This document shows, one piece after another, positions 25,379 to 33,709 of a stretch of DNA of 64,000 nt; positions within the stretch are counted from its first letter, which is position 1, and the number at the start of each line of letters is the position of its first letter. The position numbers and the translations under genes were made by a program. The stretch covers positions 1,544,520 through 1,608,519 of the forward strand of contig NZ_CP006644.1 of assembly GCF_000512205.2 (NCBI RefSeq), read 5' to 3'. Below the pieces are notes generated by a model that was given only the letters and a program-made list of their open reading frames with translations, was not told where the DNA came from and searched no databases. Source of the stretch: Sphingomonas sanxanigenens DSM 19645 = NX02 (GTDB lineage: Bacteria > Pseudomonadota > Alphaproteobacteria > Sphingomonadales > Sphingomonadaceae).

Positions 25379-26322
25379 TTGCCCTCCCGATGGACCACGC
25401 GGACCGCGAGCAGCGGCGCCAGCCGCGCCATGCTGCGATCCACGTCGAGGTCGAGTTGGATCGTCGCGGTCACGCGCATCTCGGCGAGCGCAGGGTCGGC
25501 CTCCACCGGCACCTGCAATGCGCGCGACAGGTCCGCTGCGACGTCGCTCAGCCGTGCATCGCGGTAGCGCAGCAATGGCGTGGCCCACGCGCCGATGGTG
25601 CCGGCGGCGACGCGATCGACCTGCGCATCCGCATTGCGCGCGATCAGCCGCTGGCCCGGGCGCAGCATGACGGTGGACTTGCCGCCGGCCCGATAGGCGA
25701 CCGCGCCCTCGGCGACTGCCACCTCGATCCGCTGCGGCGCGAGCGCGATGGTGAAGCGCGTGCCGAGATCCTCCACCGTGCCGCCGGCGAAGGTCACGCG
25801 GAACGGCGCGTCGCGATCATGGACGATGTCGAACAATGCCTCGCCGCGCACGAGTTGCGCGGTGCGCGGCGCATCGCGATCGAGCCTTAGCCGCGCGCCA
25901 CCGTTGAGGACGATATGGCTGCCGTCGTCCAGCCGAATGTGGCGATGCTCGCCTGCTGCGGTGGCGATCTCGTAGGTCGAGGCCGGCCGCGTCGTGACGA
26001 AGGCGACCAGCGCTGCCGCCGCCGCGGAGATCCCGATCAGCGGCGTGAGGATGCGCCGTACGCGGCCGGGCCGGTAGGCCGGGCGAGGGCCGGCGGGTAC
26101 CGAAGCCGGCGGTTGGGACGGTGCCAGTGACGGCGGATCGCGCCGCAGATCGTCCGTCACGCCGGCGTCGAGCGCGGCAAGCCGGTCATAGGCGCGGGCA
26201 TGCTCCGGATCCGCCTCGAGCCAGGTGGTGAAGCCCATCCAGTCGTCGAAAGCGGGATCGCGCTGGCGGATCAGCCAGTCGATCGCACGCTCCGCCGGAT
26301 CCCGATCGCGGCGTTCAACCAT
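25354..26322 (-). CDS. FecR-family anti-sigma factor
   Basis: 322 residues. Cytoplasmic FecR N-terminal region (AERAIDWLIRQRDPAFDDWMGFTTWLEADPEH, residues about 10-42), a Pro-rich linker, one transmembrane helix near 90-110, then the periplasmic FecR domain (GEHRHIRLDDGSHIVLNGGARL) and a short secretin-like end. It overlaps the sigma gene by 8 bp at its start and the receptor by 25 bp at its end, so the three are tightly coupled. It passes receptor occupancy to the sigma factor. Confidence 0.92.
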   Translation of the reverse strand: MVERRDRDPAERAIDWLIRQRDPAFDDWMGFTTWLEADPEHARAYDRLAALDAGVTDDLRRDPPSLAPSQPPASVPAGPRPAYRPGRVRRILTPLIGISAAAAALVAFVTTRPASTYEIATAAGEHRHIRLDDGSHIVLNGGARLRLDRDAPRTAQLVRGEALFDIVHDRDAPFRVTFAGGTVEDLGTRFTIALAPQRIEVAVAEGAVAYRAGGKSTVMLRPGQRLIARNADAQVDRVAAGTIGAWATPLLRYRDARLSDVAADLSRALQVPVEADPALAEMRVTATIQLDLDVDRSMARLAPLLAVRVVHREGKWILEAAP

Positions 26323-26848
26323 GTGTTTCGTCCTTCAACGCCGCCAGCGCGCGATAGCCGCGCTGGATATCCTTTTCGACCGCGCTCACGCTCAGGCCGT
26401 AGCGCGCCGCGATCTCGCGCTGGGTGAGCCCTTCGGCCCGGAACAGAAAGAAGATATCCAGCACGCGCTGCCCTGCCGCCTGCAGCCGCTGGCGCGCGAG
26501 GGCGATTTCCTGGCGGGCGACGATCGCACCCCAGGCATCGCTCTCGTGCCCGGCCGTCATGTCGCCCCAGGCATCGTTGCGCGCCTCGTGCCGGGTTTCG
26601 CCGCGATACGCATTGACCATCAGATTGTTCGCCGCGCGGAAGAGATAGTTCAAAGGATCGACGATCGGGGCCCTGGGGGGTGCGGCGATGCGCAGCCACA
26701 GTTCCTGCACCAGGTCTTCCGCGCGCGCGCCGGCACCGCGGGCGCGCAGGAAGCGCAGCAGCGCCGGGCGGTTGGAGAGATAGACCGCTTCCAGTCCGGA
26801 CACGGTCTCCCCGGTGGCCCGCGTCCGCCGATCGATGTCAGGCGGCAT
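26315..26848 (-). CDS. ECF sigma factor, FecI type
   Basis: 177 residues from ATG 26848 (GAGGG 5 nt upstream; ATG 26860 is also possible). Region 2: SNRPALLRFLRARGAGARAEDLVQELWLRI. Region 4: EGLTQREIAARYGLSVSAVEKDIQRGYRAL. Normal length for FecI-like factors. It heads the sigma - fecR - STN receptor set and would transcribe the receptor on ligand binding. The autotransporter gene ends 197 bp upstream on the same strand and could belong to the same regulon. Confidence 0.92.
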   Translation of the reverse strand: MPPDIDRRTRATGETVSGLEAVYLSNRPALLRFLRARGAGARAEDLVQELWLRIAAPPRAPIVDPLNYLFRAANNLMVNAYRGETRHEARNDAWGDMTAGHESDAWGAIVARQEIALARQRLQAAGQRVLDIFFLFRAEGLTQREIAARYGLSVSAVEKDIQRGYRALAALKDETHG

Positions 26849-27045
26849 CGCCGCCCTCATATGCCTTACACACCAACCGTCTTCGACTCCCCGTCCACGC
26901 GCTGGGAAGACGGCGGGGGCGGAGCGCATCCGCACCTCGGCCTCGATCGCGTGCGGCTGTGGCAACGCTGCTTCCGCGCCATGGTCCATGTCGCTGCGCT
27001 GGTGGACGCCGGGTGGCTGGGGGGAGCACCCGGCGTCCGGCCAGT

Positions 27046-30000
27046 TCAGAAGCCGATGCGAACGCCGACGCGCCCGGCAAGCGCGTCGTAGCCGCCACCG
27101 ACTTCGCCCTGGCTTTCGGCAAAGGCCTCGAACCCGGATGTCGCGCGATAGGAAAGGCCGAAGCGGCCCTCGCCATAGGTGCCGAGGCGATCGGCGCCGA
27201 TCGTCTCACGCGCCCCCGCGATCAGTTCCAGGCCGTAATCGTCGCCGAAGCGGTGGACGGCATGACCGCTGGCATAGAGCGTCAGCGCCGCTCCTTCGGA
27301 GAAGGGCATGGTGCCGCCGATGCGGCCGCCGATGCGCCCCTTCACGCCGGTGGAATCGTCGAACGCGATCTGCTGGCGTCCGGCGTGCAGCGTGTCGACG
27401 GAGGTGCGCGTCCAGGCGAGCCCGACGGTGGGTTCGACGAACAGGCCGGTGTTGCCGAAGCGCACGCCGATCTCGCCATCCGCACCCCAGGTCGAACCGT
27501 CGATCTTGGCGGCGCTGTCGAGCGCGTCGGTCTTCAGCTTGATGTCGTGCCGGTCGTATTTGACGAGCAGGTTGGCGAACAGCGCCTGTCCGACATAGCC
27601 GGCATAGAGGCCGATATTGCCGGTGGAGAGCGCGATGCCGTCGCGCGTGTGGCGATAGTCGAGGTCGGACCGGGTGTAGCCCGCGGTCACGCCGAAGCGC
27701 AGCGCGCCGCCTTCTCCATCGCCGCCCAGCAGGTCGAGGCCGATCTGCCCGCCCTGGCGCGTCTGGCGATAGGAGAGGTCGGTGGTGCCGCCTTCGCCCG
27801 CGCCGGTCCAGTCGCGCGACACGCGGCCGCCCTGCATCGCACCCCACAGCCGCCGGGCGGTGGATGCCCGACCGCCGAGCTGTGCGTCGCGCTGGCCGAG
27901 GCCGTTCTGCCGCCACAGGTCGGCGCTGGCATCCCACACATTGTCCGCCGCCTGGATCGCGCCGAGCTGGCGATAGGCGGCATTGCCCGCGCGGCCGACC
28001 AGCGCATATTCGCCGCCATCCTGCGCGAGCGTGTAGCGGACGAAGCCGATCTCGAGGCTGGAGGGGGCGATGCGGAAGGCATCGGCCGCCGAACCCGCGC
28101 CGGTGCTGACGACGACGATGCCGTCCGGCCCGGTCAGCACCGCGTCCGACGCGTCGATGGCGAGGTCGACGAGCGTCGATCCGGTCGCCGTACCCGCCAC
28201 CACGAGACGGTCGGCGATGCCCTTTTCCGTGTCGAGATCGACGAACAGTCTGGCGCCGCCGGTCCCGCGATAGTCGCCCGAGAGCGTGAGCGTGTCACCG
28301 ATCGCGCCGTTGCGCAGATCGATCGCACCACCGTTCTCGAACCGCTCGAGCCCTGCCAACGCATATCGGCCCGCGGCGCGCGCGGTGGCGAGCTTGACGA
28401 TGCCGCTGTTGCGCAGCGTATCGACGCCGGCGCCGAAATCGCTGTCCTTCGAGACCAGGAAGGTGCCGCGATTGTCGAACAGGTCGTCGCCCGCGGCGAC
28501 CTTCACCGCGCCTTCGATCCGGCCATGGTTGGTCAGCGCGACGGCGCCGGTTTCGGCGCGGACGGCATAGCCTGCGCCGGCCGCGATGGTGCCGCGATTG
28601 ACGATCGTCGCGGCGCCCGCGAGCGCGCGCGGATCGGCCGTCACGGTCGCGGTTGCGCCGATGCCGATGCCGCCGCCACCACCGGCGCTGCTGCCGGGGA
28701 CGGGGCAGGGGTTGGGAGAGCCGTCCGCCGGATCCTCCAGCGCGCAGCGTTTGCCGACGGCGTTGACCAGGATGCCATCCTGCCCGCCGAACACGCTGCC
28801 GCCGGCGGCAATGTCGATCGCGACATCCTCACCCTGCGCGAAGATCGCGGTCGCCGCGTCGGACCGGACGGCGCCGCGCAGGTCGAGCGCCACGGTGCCG
28901 ATCATGTCGGTCTCGATCGCATGGCCGGCGGTCGCGTGGACTCTGCCGGCAAGGATCGTCGCAGTGCCGAGGCCCATCGCGCTGATGCCGGTCGCGCCGG
29001 CTCCGGCGACGCTGACATTGGCGGCACGAATGTCGATGTCGCCGGCGCGCGCCACGAGCGGGCCGGATGCCGTGCCGATGAAAAAGCCGGGAAATCTGGT
29101 CCGGGCATGGATGCCGGCGCTGTCGGCGCCGGTCGTCCTGACGTCCTGCGCGTCGATCCGCAGGTCGGTGCCTTCGCCGACCGCCTGGATCGCGTTCGCG
29201 CCGTCACCGGCGACATCGATCGCCCCGGCCGTACGGATCGTCCCGCCGCCATAGCGCGCGACCATCGCGATGCCGATCGCGTCCGCGCCCGTCGCGGTGA
29301 GCGTGCCGGCGCCGATCACCTGGCCTTCGCCGCCCGTCGTGATGCTCTGGATGCCCTTCGCACCGTCGCCGTCGATCAGCAGCGGCCCCGCCAGCTGGAC
29401 CAGGCTGGATTGGCCGCTGGCCCACAGCCCGACGTTGTTCTGGCCCTTCATTGTCACGCTGCCGGCGCGGACGCGCGCGGTTGCTTCCTGCGCCGTCGCG
29501 GATGCGGCAACGGAATAGTCGCCGTCGATGTCGATGGTGTCGACGTCGATCGATGCCGAAGCGAACGCGGAGGATGCGATGATGCCGGCGCCGCCATCGC
29601 CCGTCAGTACGCCGACGTCCACGCTTGCGGACCCGGCGACCGAGAAGGCCTGGATGCTGCCGCCCTCGCCGGTGAAACTGGCCGTGTCGATGATCACGTT
29701 CAGGCCGCCCAGCGCCTGCGCGGCGACGCCGGTCGACGCAAAGCCGTCGAGCGCGAGGTCACGGATGTGGATATAGCCGTTGCTGTCGGTGATCAGCGAG
29801 ACGCCGGTGGCGCTGTCGCCGCTGAGCTTGATCGTGTCGACGTCGATATAGACGTCTCCCACCCCCAGCGCGCTGACGCCGATATTGTTGTTGCCGCCGA
29901 TGTCGATGCTGCCGATGGCGATGTAGGACGAACCGCCGACCACCTGCTCGTCGACGATCGCGCCGTTGAGAAGGTTGATGCCCCACACATAGTCGCCCGA

Positions 30001-30621
30001 GGATTCGATCCGGTCGATGGCGATATCGACCGCGCCGGCGGTGACCACCTTGACCGTATCCGCGGCGAAACCGCTGGTGGAGACCAGCCCTACGTCGATG
30101 ATGACATCGCCGGTCGTGCTTTCGGCGATGATCGCGAAGGAATCGTCGCCGACGCTGCGGACCTCGTCGACGGTGATGCGGGTCGTGCCCGTGGCGGTGA
30201 AGGTGTTGATGCCCCACGCGAGTTCGCCGGGAATGGCCTGCGACGTGACGGTGCCGAGGTCGATGCTGACGTCTCCCTTGGCGAAGGCCACCGCGCCGGT
30301 CGCGCCGCGCGTGCCGATGTGGGTGCCGGCGCCGTTGATGGTGACGCCGCCCTCTTCCGAAACGATCAGCAGACCGGGCGCGCGTGGATCGGGCGTGATC
30401 GACAGGCCGGGCTCCAGATCCACGGTGATGTCGCCGGGCGCGTCATAGCCGATGCCCTCGTCGAAGGGCTGATCGCTGGGCGTGCAGGAGACCTGGCCGT
30501 CGACCAGCGCACCGCACTCATCCTGCGCATAGGCGGCGGGGGCGGTCGAGCAGAGCAGGGCGGCGGCAAAGCCGATGCCGGTGGCCGAGAGGAGATGCTT
30601 CGGTGACGGAGATTTGGTCAT
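27046..30621 (-). CDS. Large autotransporter (type Va) surface protein
   Basis: 1191 residues. Signal peptide 1-32 (ends AAYAQ) from ATG 30621 with AAGGGA upstream. The passenger (about 33-925) contains about 17 repeats of 24-27 residues between residues 115 and 600, with Gly and Asp at fixed places, predicting a right-handed beta-helix. The last about 260 residues form the autotransporter barrel, with SRDWTG and YDRHDIKLKTDALDS, ending GVRIGF with the expected terminal Phe. Such proteins display adhesins or enzymes on the surface. No protease triad is evident. Two Cys near the start and two in a Pro-rich insert (about 665) are unusual for a passenger. Confidence 0.9.
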   Translation of the reverse strand: MTKSPSPKHLLSATGIGFAAALLCSTAPAAYAQDECGALVDGQVSCTPSDQPFDEGIGYDAPGDITVDLEPGLSITPDPRAPGLLIVSEEGGVTINGAGTHIGTRGATGAVAFAKGDVSIDLGTVTSQAIPGELAWGINTFTATGTTRITVDEVRSVGDDSFAIIAESTTGDVIIDVGLVSTSGFAADTVKVVTAGAVDIAIDRIESSGDYVWGINLLNGAIVDEQVVGGSSYIAIGSIDIGGNNNIGVSALGVGDVYIDVDTIKLSGDSATGVSLITDSNGYIHIRDLALDGFASTGVAAQALGGLNVIIDTASFTGEGGSIQAFSVAGSASVDVGVLTGDGGAGIIASSAFASASIDVDTIDIDGDYSVAASATAQEATARVRAGSVTMKGQNNVGLWASGQSSLVQLAGPLLIDGDGAKGIQSITTGGEGQVIGAGTLTATGADAIGIAMVARYGGGTIRTAGAIDVAGDGANAIQAVGEGTDLRIDAQDVRTTGADSAGIHARTRFPGFFIGTASGPLVARAGDIDIRAANVSVAGAGATGISAMGLGTATILAGRVHATAGHAIETDMIGTVALDLRGAVRSDAATAIFAQGEDVAIDIAAGGSVFGGQDGILVNAVGKRCALEDPADGSPNPCPVPGSSAGGGGGIGIGATATVTADPRALAGAATIVNRGTIAAGAGYAVRAETGAVALTNHGRIEGAVKVAAGDDLFDNRGTFLVSKDSDFGAGVDTLRNSGIVKLATARAAGRYALAGLERFENGGAIDLRNGAIGDTLTLSGDYRGTGGARLFVDLDTEKGIADRLVVAGTATGSTLVDLAIDASDAVLTGPDGIVVVSTGAGSAADAFRIAPSSLEIGFVRYTLAQDGGEYALVGRAGNAAYRQLGAIQAADNVWDASADLWRQNGLGQRDAQLGGRASTARRLWGAMQGGRVSRDWTGAGEGGTTDLSYRQTRQGGQIGLDLLGGDGEGGALRFGVTAGYTRSDLDYRHTRDGIALSTGNIGLYAGYVGQALFANLLVKYDRHDIKLKTDALDSAAKIDGSTWGADGEIGVRFGNTGLFVEPTVGLAWTRTSVDTLHAGRQQIAFDDSTGVKGRIGGRIGGTMPFSEGAALTLYASGHAVHRFGDDYGLELIAGARETIGADRLGTYGEGRFGLSYRATSGFEAFAESQGEVGGGYDALAGRVGVRIGF
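28790..30280 (-). repeat. Coding repeats in the autotransporter passenger
   Basis: About 17 units of 24-27 codons. The pattern is alternating hydrophobic residues, then a Gly-Asp or Gly-Ala turn, then a Gly-Val/Ile-x-Ala strand, for example YIDVDTIKLSGDSATGVSLI and SIDVDTIDIDGDYSVAASAT. Units are diverged at DNA level, so slippage between them is unlikely. They predict one beta-helix coil each. Confidence 0.7.
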
Positions 30622-30730
30622 CGGCGGGTCCCTTTTGCGCTGTGCCTTTTGGCGTTGCGCGGCGAAGACACCGCCGGTGCGGAAATCCCGCACGGCGATC
30701 GAAATTTGTTGTGGGGATGTTTGGAGGGGC

Positions 30731-30811
30731 GACCGGATCGGTGCGCCGTCGGGCAAGGGGGGGGCGGTGCGCGACGGCGACGGGGTGGGGGGCTGCTTCA
30801 CCGATCCGGTC
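30731..30811. promoter_or_regulatory. Nested inverted repeat with an 8-G run upstream of the autotransporter
   Basis: Outer arms GACCGGATCGGTG (30731-30743) and CACCGATCCGGTC (30799-30811) are perfect over 13 bp. Directly inside are CGCCGTCG (30744-30751) and CGACGGCG (30772-30779), perfect over 8 bp. The loop carries eight consecutive G (30757-30764). The element is 110-190 bp upstream of the autotransporter start. It could be an operator, an mRNA leader structure or a phase-variable spacer. Confidence 0.55.
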
Positions 30812-30823
30812 AGCCCCTTGATG

Positions 30824-30839
30824 CGCCGATCGATCGGCG
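30824..30839. promoter_or_regulatory. Perfect 16-bp palindrome
   Basis: CGCCGATCGATCGGCG is fully self-complementary. It lies 7 bp past the stop of a possible 29-residue minus-strand gene, so it may be that gene's terminator hairpin, or an operator for the divergent autotransporter and kinase genes. Confidence 0.45.
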
Positions 30840-30846
30840 AAAACCA

Positions 30847-30936
30847 TTATACGCAGGTGTAGTCGCGGCCGTCCTTGGCACAGGGCCTGTGCGCTGCCGC
30901 GCCCAGGTGGCGATAGACGATGGTATCATCCGGCAT
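30847..30936 (-). CDS. Possible 29-residue peptide gene
   Basis: ATG 30936 to TAA 30847, encoding a polar peptide that begins MPDDTIVYRHLG and ends CAKDGRDYTCV, with two Cys. No strong ribosome site is visible; the first ATG follows GAGCGTCAAC. A perfect palindrome follows the stop. It occupies the only unexplained part of the 381-bp gap between the autotransporter and the kinase. The composition looks protein-like rather than the Arg/Ala-rich noise usual in this GC-rich DNA, but chance cannot be excluded. Confidence 0.25.
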   Translation of the reverse strand: MPDDTIVYRHLGAAAHRPCAKDGRDYTCV

Positions 30937-31002
30937 GTTGACGCTCGACGCTGGCAGCGCGCTTCGCCATGATCGGGGATTGGTAAAAAATCGGGTAACG
31001 GG

Positions 31003-32670
31003 GTGATCGTGCGGCCGGGGGCGTATCGGTGGATGACGGGGGCCGCGGCGCTGTGCGCGGCAGCGGCGGTGTTCGCCGTAGACATGGTTGCCGGGTTCGA
31101 CGTGTCGGTCGCCATCCTCTACGCCGTCGTGCTGGCGATCGCCGCGCTCGGGCAGAGCGAACGCGGCATCGTGCTGGCGGCGGCGGGATGCATGTTCCTG
31201 GCGGGACTGGGCTGGGCGGCGGTGCATGGATCGTCGCCCGATCTGGCCAGCGTGCTGCGGCTCCTGTTCGCGGCGACCGTGATCTGCCTGACCTGCGCGT
31301 TGCTGGTCGGCCGGAAGAATTTGCAGGCGCTGCGCGAGGCGCTGGAGCGCAGCCGCGCCGAACTGCTCGATTTCAACGCGACGCTCGAGCATCGCGTCGA
31401 GGAGCGGACCGCCGATCTGCTGCGCACCGAGGCGCGCTATGCCAGCCTGTTCGAGGTCAGCAGCATCACCTTCGCCGAGCAGGATCCGGGCGAGGCGATC
31501 GCGATCGTCGCCGATCTGAAGCGTCAGGGTGTCACCGATCTCGCCGTCCATTTCGCAAAGCATCCGGCACTGCTCGACCGTTGCGTGGCGGCGTTCCGCA
31601 CCGTGCGCGTCAACAGCGCCTGCGCGCGGATGCTGGGCTATGACAGCGTCGAGGAACTGGTCGCGGTGCCGACCGCGTCGCTCTCCGACGACATCGCCAG
31701 CGTCGTCCTCCGCCAGCTCGAGATGGTGTTCTACGGCCGCGCGCATATCGAGGGCCGCACCGTGCTCAACGCGCGCGACGGGCGCTGCGTGCCGATCTTC
31801 TACACGGTCAACCGCCTGCCCGACGAGCGCCAGCTTTCGAGCCATCTCGACCTGACCGGCCAGGAACGCATCGAGGAGATGCGGCTTGCCGCGCAGGATG
31901 AACTGGCGCGCGCCAACCGCGTCGCCACCGTCGGCGCCTTTTCCGCGTCGATCGCGCATGAGCTCAACCAGCCGATCACCTCGATGGTGATGGACGCGCA
32001 GACCGGGCTGCGCTGGCTGCGGCGGGCCGAGCCCGATCCGGACGCGGCGATCCGCATCCTCGAACGGCTCGCCCGCACCGCCCAGCGGATGGCCGCGATC
32101 GTCGAGCGCACGCGCGACAGCGTCGCCAACGGGGGCAATCGGCGCGCGGTGCCGGTCGATCTCGGCGCGCTCGCCGCCGACACGCGCGACCTGCTGGAAC
32201 GCGATGCGCGGCGCCGGGATGCGGTGATCGTGCTGGCCTGCGATGCCGAACTTCCCGCGGTGTCCGCCGATCCCGTCGTGCTGCAGCAGGTGCTCGTCAA
32301 CCTGCTGACCAACGCGATGGACGCCATGCTCGACACCGTGGGGGAGCGCGTGGCGACGCTGTCGATCGCCATGGTCGACGGCCGGGTCGAGGTTTCGGTC
32401 GCCGACCGTGGCACCGGCATCGCCGAGGCGGACATGGACCGGCTGTTCCAGCCCTTCTTCACCACCAAGCCCGACGGGGTCGGCATGGGGTTGCAGATCT
32501 GCCGATCGCTGATCGAGGGCTATGGCGGCACGCTCACCGCGTCCAATCGGCCCGAAGGCGGCGCACTCTTCACGTTCGCGCTGCCGGTGGGAGCACCGGC
32601 CGGCGATATCGGCCGATCATCCGCCGATCGGCATCCGATTGTTTCCGCACGATGTTCAGATCAGCCGTAA
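31003..32670 (+). CDS. Membrane sensor histidine kinase with PAS-like domain (orphan)
   Basis: 555 residues. Hydrophobic segments at about 12-30, 35-50, 55-72 and 84-104, a coiled coil 105-150, a PAS-like region 150-290 (MLGYDSVEELV, ARDGRCVPIFYTVNRLP), the phospho-acceptor H319 in SIAHELNQPIT, and an ATPase domain with NLLTNAMDAM, DRGTGI and GVGMGLQICRSLIEGYGG. It belongs to the HELNQP class that includes FixL and DctB-like kinases. GTG 31003. No response regulator adjoins it, so its partner lies elsewhere. What it senses is unknown; the short PAS-like region has no clear heme site. Confidence 0.9.
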   Translation: MIVRPGAYRWMTGAAALCAAAAVFAVDMVAGFDVSVAILYAVVLAIAALGQSERGIVLAAAGCMFLAGLGWAAVHGSSPDLASVLRLLFAATVICLTCALLVGRKNLQALREALERSRAELLDFNATLEHRVEERTADLLRTEARYASLFEVSSITFAEQDPGEAIAIVADLKRQGVTDLAVHFAKHPALLDRCVAAFRTVRVNSACARMLGYDSVEELVAVPTASLSDDIASVVLRQLEMVFYGRAHIEGRTVLNARDGRCVPIFYTVNRLPDERQLSSHLDLTGQERIEEMRLAAQDELARANRVATVGAFSASIAHELNQPITSMVMDAQTGLRWLRRAEPDPDAAIRILERLARTAQRMAAIVERTRDSVANGGNRRAVPVDLGALAADTRDLLERDARRRDAVIVLACDAELPAVSADPVVLQQVLVNLLTNAMDAMLDTVGERVATLSIAMVDGRVEVSVADRGTGIAEADMDRLFQPFFTTKPDGVGMGLQICRSLIEGYGGTLTASNRPEGGALFTFALPVGAPAGDIGRSSADRHPIVSARCSDQP

Positions 32671-33121
32671 AAAGCTAAAACGTAGCCGTTAAATTCTGCT
32701 TTAAAGATCCTCTTCCCTTCGGTCCTTCGAGATGCGGCAAGTGTCTCGATGTGTAATGGCGTTCGAACATTGAAGGTGGAGGGTTGCCGACGACTGCTCG
32801 TTCGGCGGGAATCAGTCGAAAATCACGCGACTCTGCGCGGGGTGCGGGCAAATCGCGCTGCGGGATTGATTCGACGCACCGTGCCATTTAGGAATCGATG
32901 TTCCGGTGGATTTGTGGCCGGCGCCGCCTCGACATGCGCCTGCCGCCAGTTCCTCGTCGCATAGGGGGTCGGGCGGTTTCGGTGTCTCCGGCAAGCACCG
33001 TGCCCGCCGGACCTTCGGCAACCCGGTTGCCCTTGCGCGGTCGATAGGCCGGAACCGACGAGTCGTATGGCGTATCCGGCGCGCGTTCCTGCGCCGGGCC
33101 TTGAGGATCAGCGACATCTCC
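32671..33121. other. 451-bp gene-free stretch
   Basis: No convincing coding sequence on either strand. The first 45 bp are AT-rich for this genome and follow the kinase. The rest should hold the promoter of the XRE-cupin gene. GTTCGAAC at 32761-32768 is an 8-bp palindrome. No clear terminator for the kinase was found. Confidence 0.5.
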
Positions 33122-33697
33122 ATGACCAAAGCGCGTATGAGCCCGCCGGCAATTGGCCCCCTTCTCCAGAAACTGCGAAAGGAAAGAAGCCTTACCCTCG
33201 ACAAGCTGGCCGCGGCGTCGGGCGTCTCGCGATCGATGCTCTCGCAGATCGAGCGGGGCGAGGCGAACCCAACGCTGGCGACGGTCTGGCACCTCTCGCA
33301 GGCGCTGGGCGTGGAGATCGTCGATTTCGTCGGCGGCCAGTCTGCCGAGCGGCGATCGAACATCGAGGTGACGGCCGCCTCGTTCGTGCCCGAAATCCGC
33401 AGCGATGACGGCAAATGCGTGATGCGCATCCTGAGCCCGGCCAACGAGGTGGGGCGCACCGAACTCTATCTGCTCAAGGTGGCGCCGGGCGGCACCTTGC
33501 AATCCAGCGCGCATGCGCGCGGCGCGTTCGAGCATCTCTCGGTGCTGGAGGGCGAACTCGTCATCGGATCGGGAGATGCGATGGCGGTGATTGGCGTGGG
33601 CGGCATCGCGCGCTATCCCGCGGATGTGCCCCATGTGATCCGCAACACCGGAATCGCGGACGCCCAGGCGCTGCTCGTCGTCACCTTGCCGGCCTGA
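33122..33697 (+). CDS. XRE-family regulator with C-terminal cupin
   Basis: 191 residues. HTH about 13-70 (LTLDKLAAASGVSRSMLSQIERGEANPTLATVW), cupin_2 fold about 110-188 (GRTELYLLKVAPGG, HLSVLEGELVIGSG, YPADVPHVIRN). In this family (PuuR/SinR-cupin type) the cupin binds an amino acid, polyamine or peptide-derived ligand. ATG 33122 has only a distant GAGG; ATG 33137 is an alternative. It is 12 bp upstream of the TPR-oxygenase gene and likely regulates the whole TonB receptor-peptidase locus downstream. Confidence 0.9.
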   Translation: MTKARMSPPAIGPLLQKLRKERSLTLDKLAAASGVSRSMLSQIERGEANPTLATVWHLSQALGVEIVDFVGGQSAERRSNIEVTAASFVPEIRSDDGKCVMRILSPANEVGRTELYLLKVAPGGTLQSSAHARGAFEHLSVLEGELVIGSGDAMAVIGVGGIARYPADVPHVIRNTGIADAQALLVVTLPA

Positions 33698-33709
33698 CCG
33701 GGCGACGCG

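Noticed and set aside
26680-30606. A 1308-codon open frame on the plus strand opposite the autotransporter
   Set aside because: It mirrors the codon-position bias of the minus-strand gene; no ribosome site, no domain, Arg/Ala/Asp-rich composition, while the minus-strand protein has a signal peptide, repeats and a barrel.
32761-32768. GTTCGAAC as a LexA/SOS box
   Set aside because: Alphaproteobacterial LexA sites are GTTC-N7-GTTC direct repeats; this is a compact palindrome next to no SOS gene.
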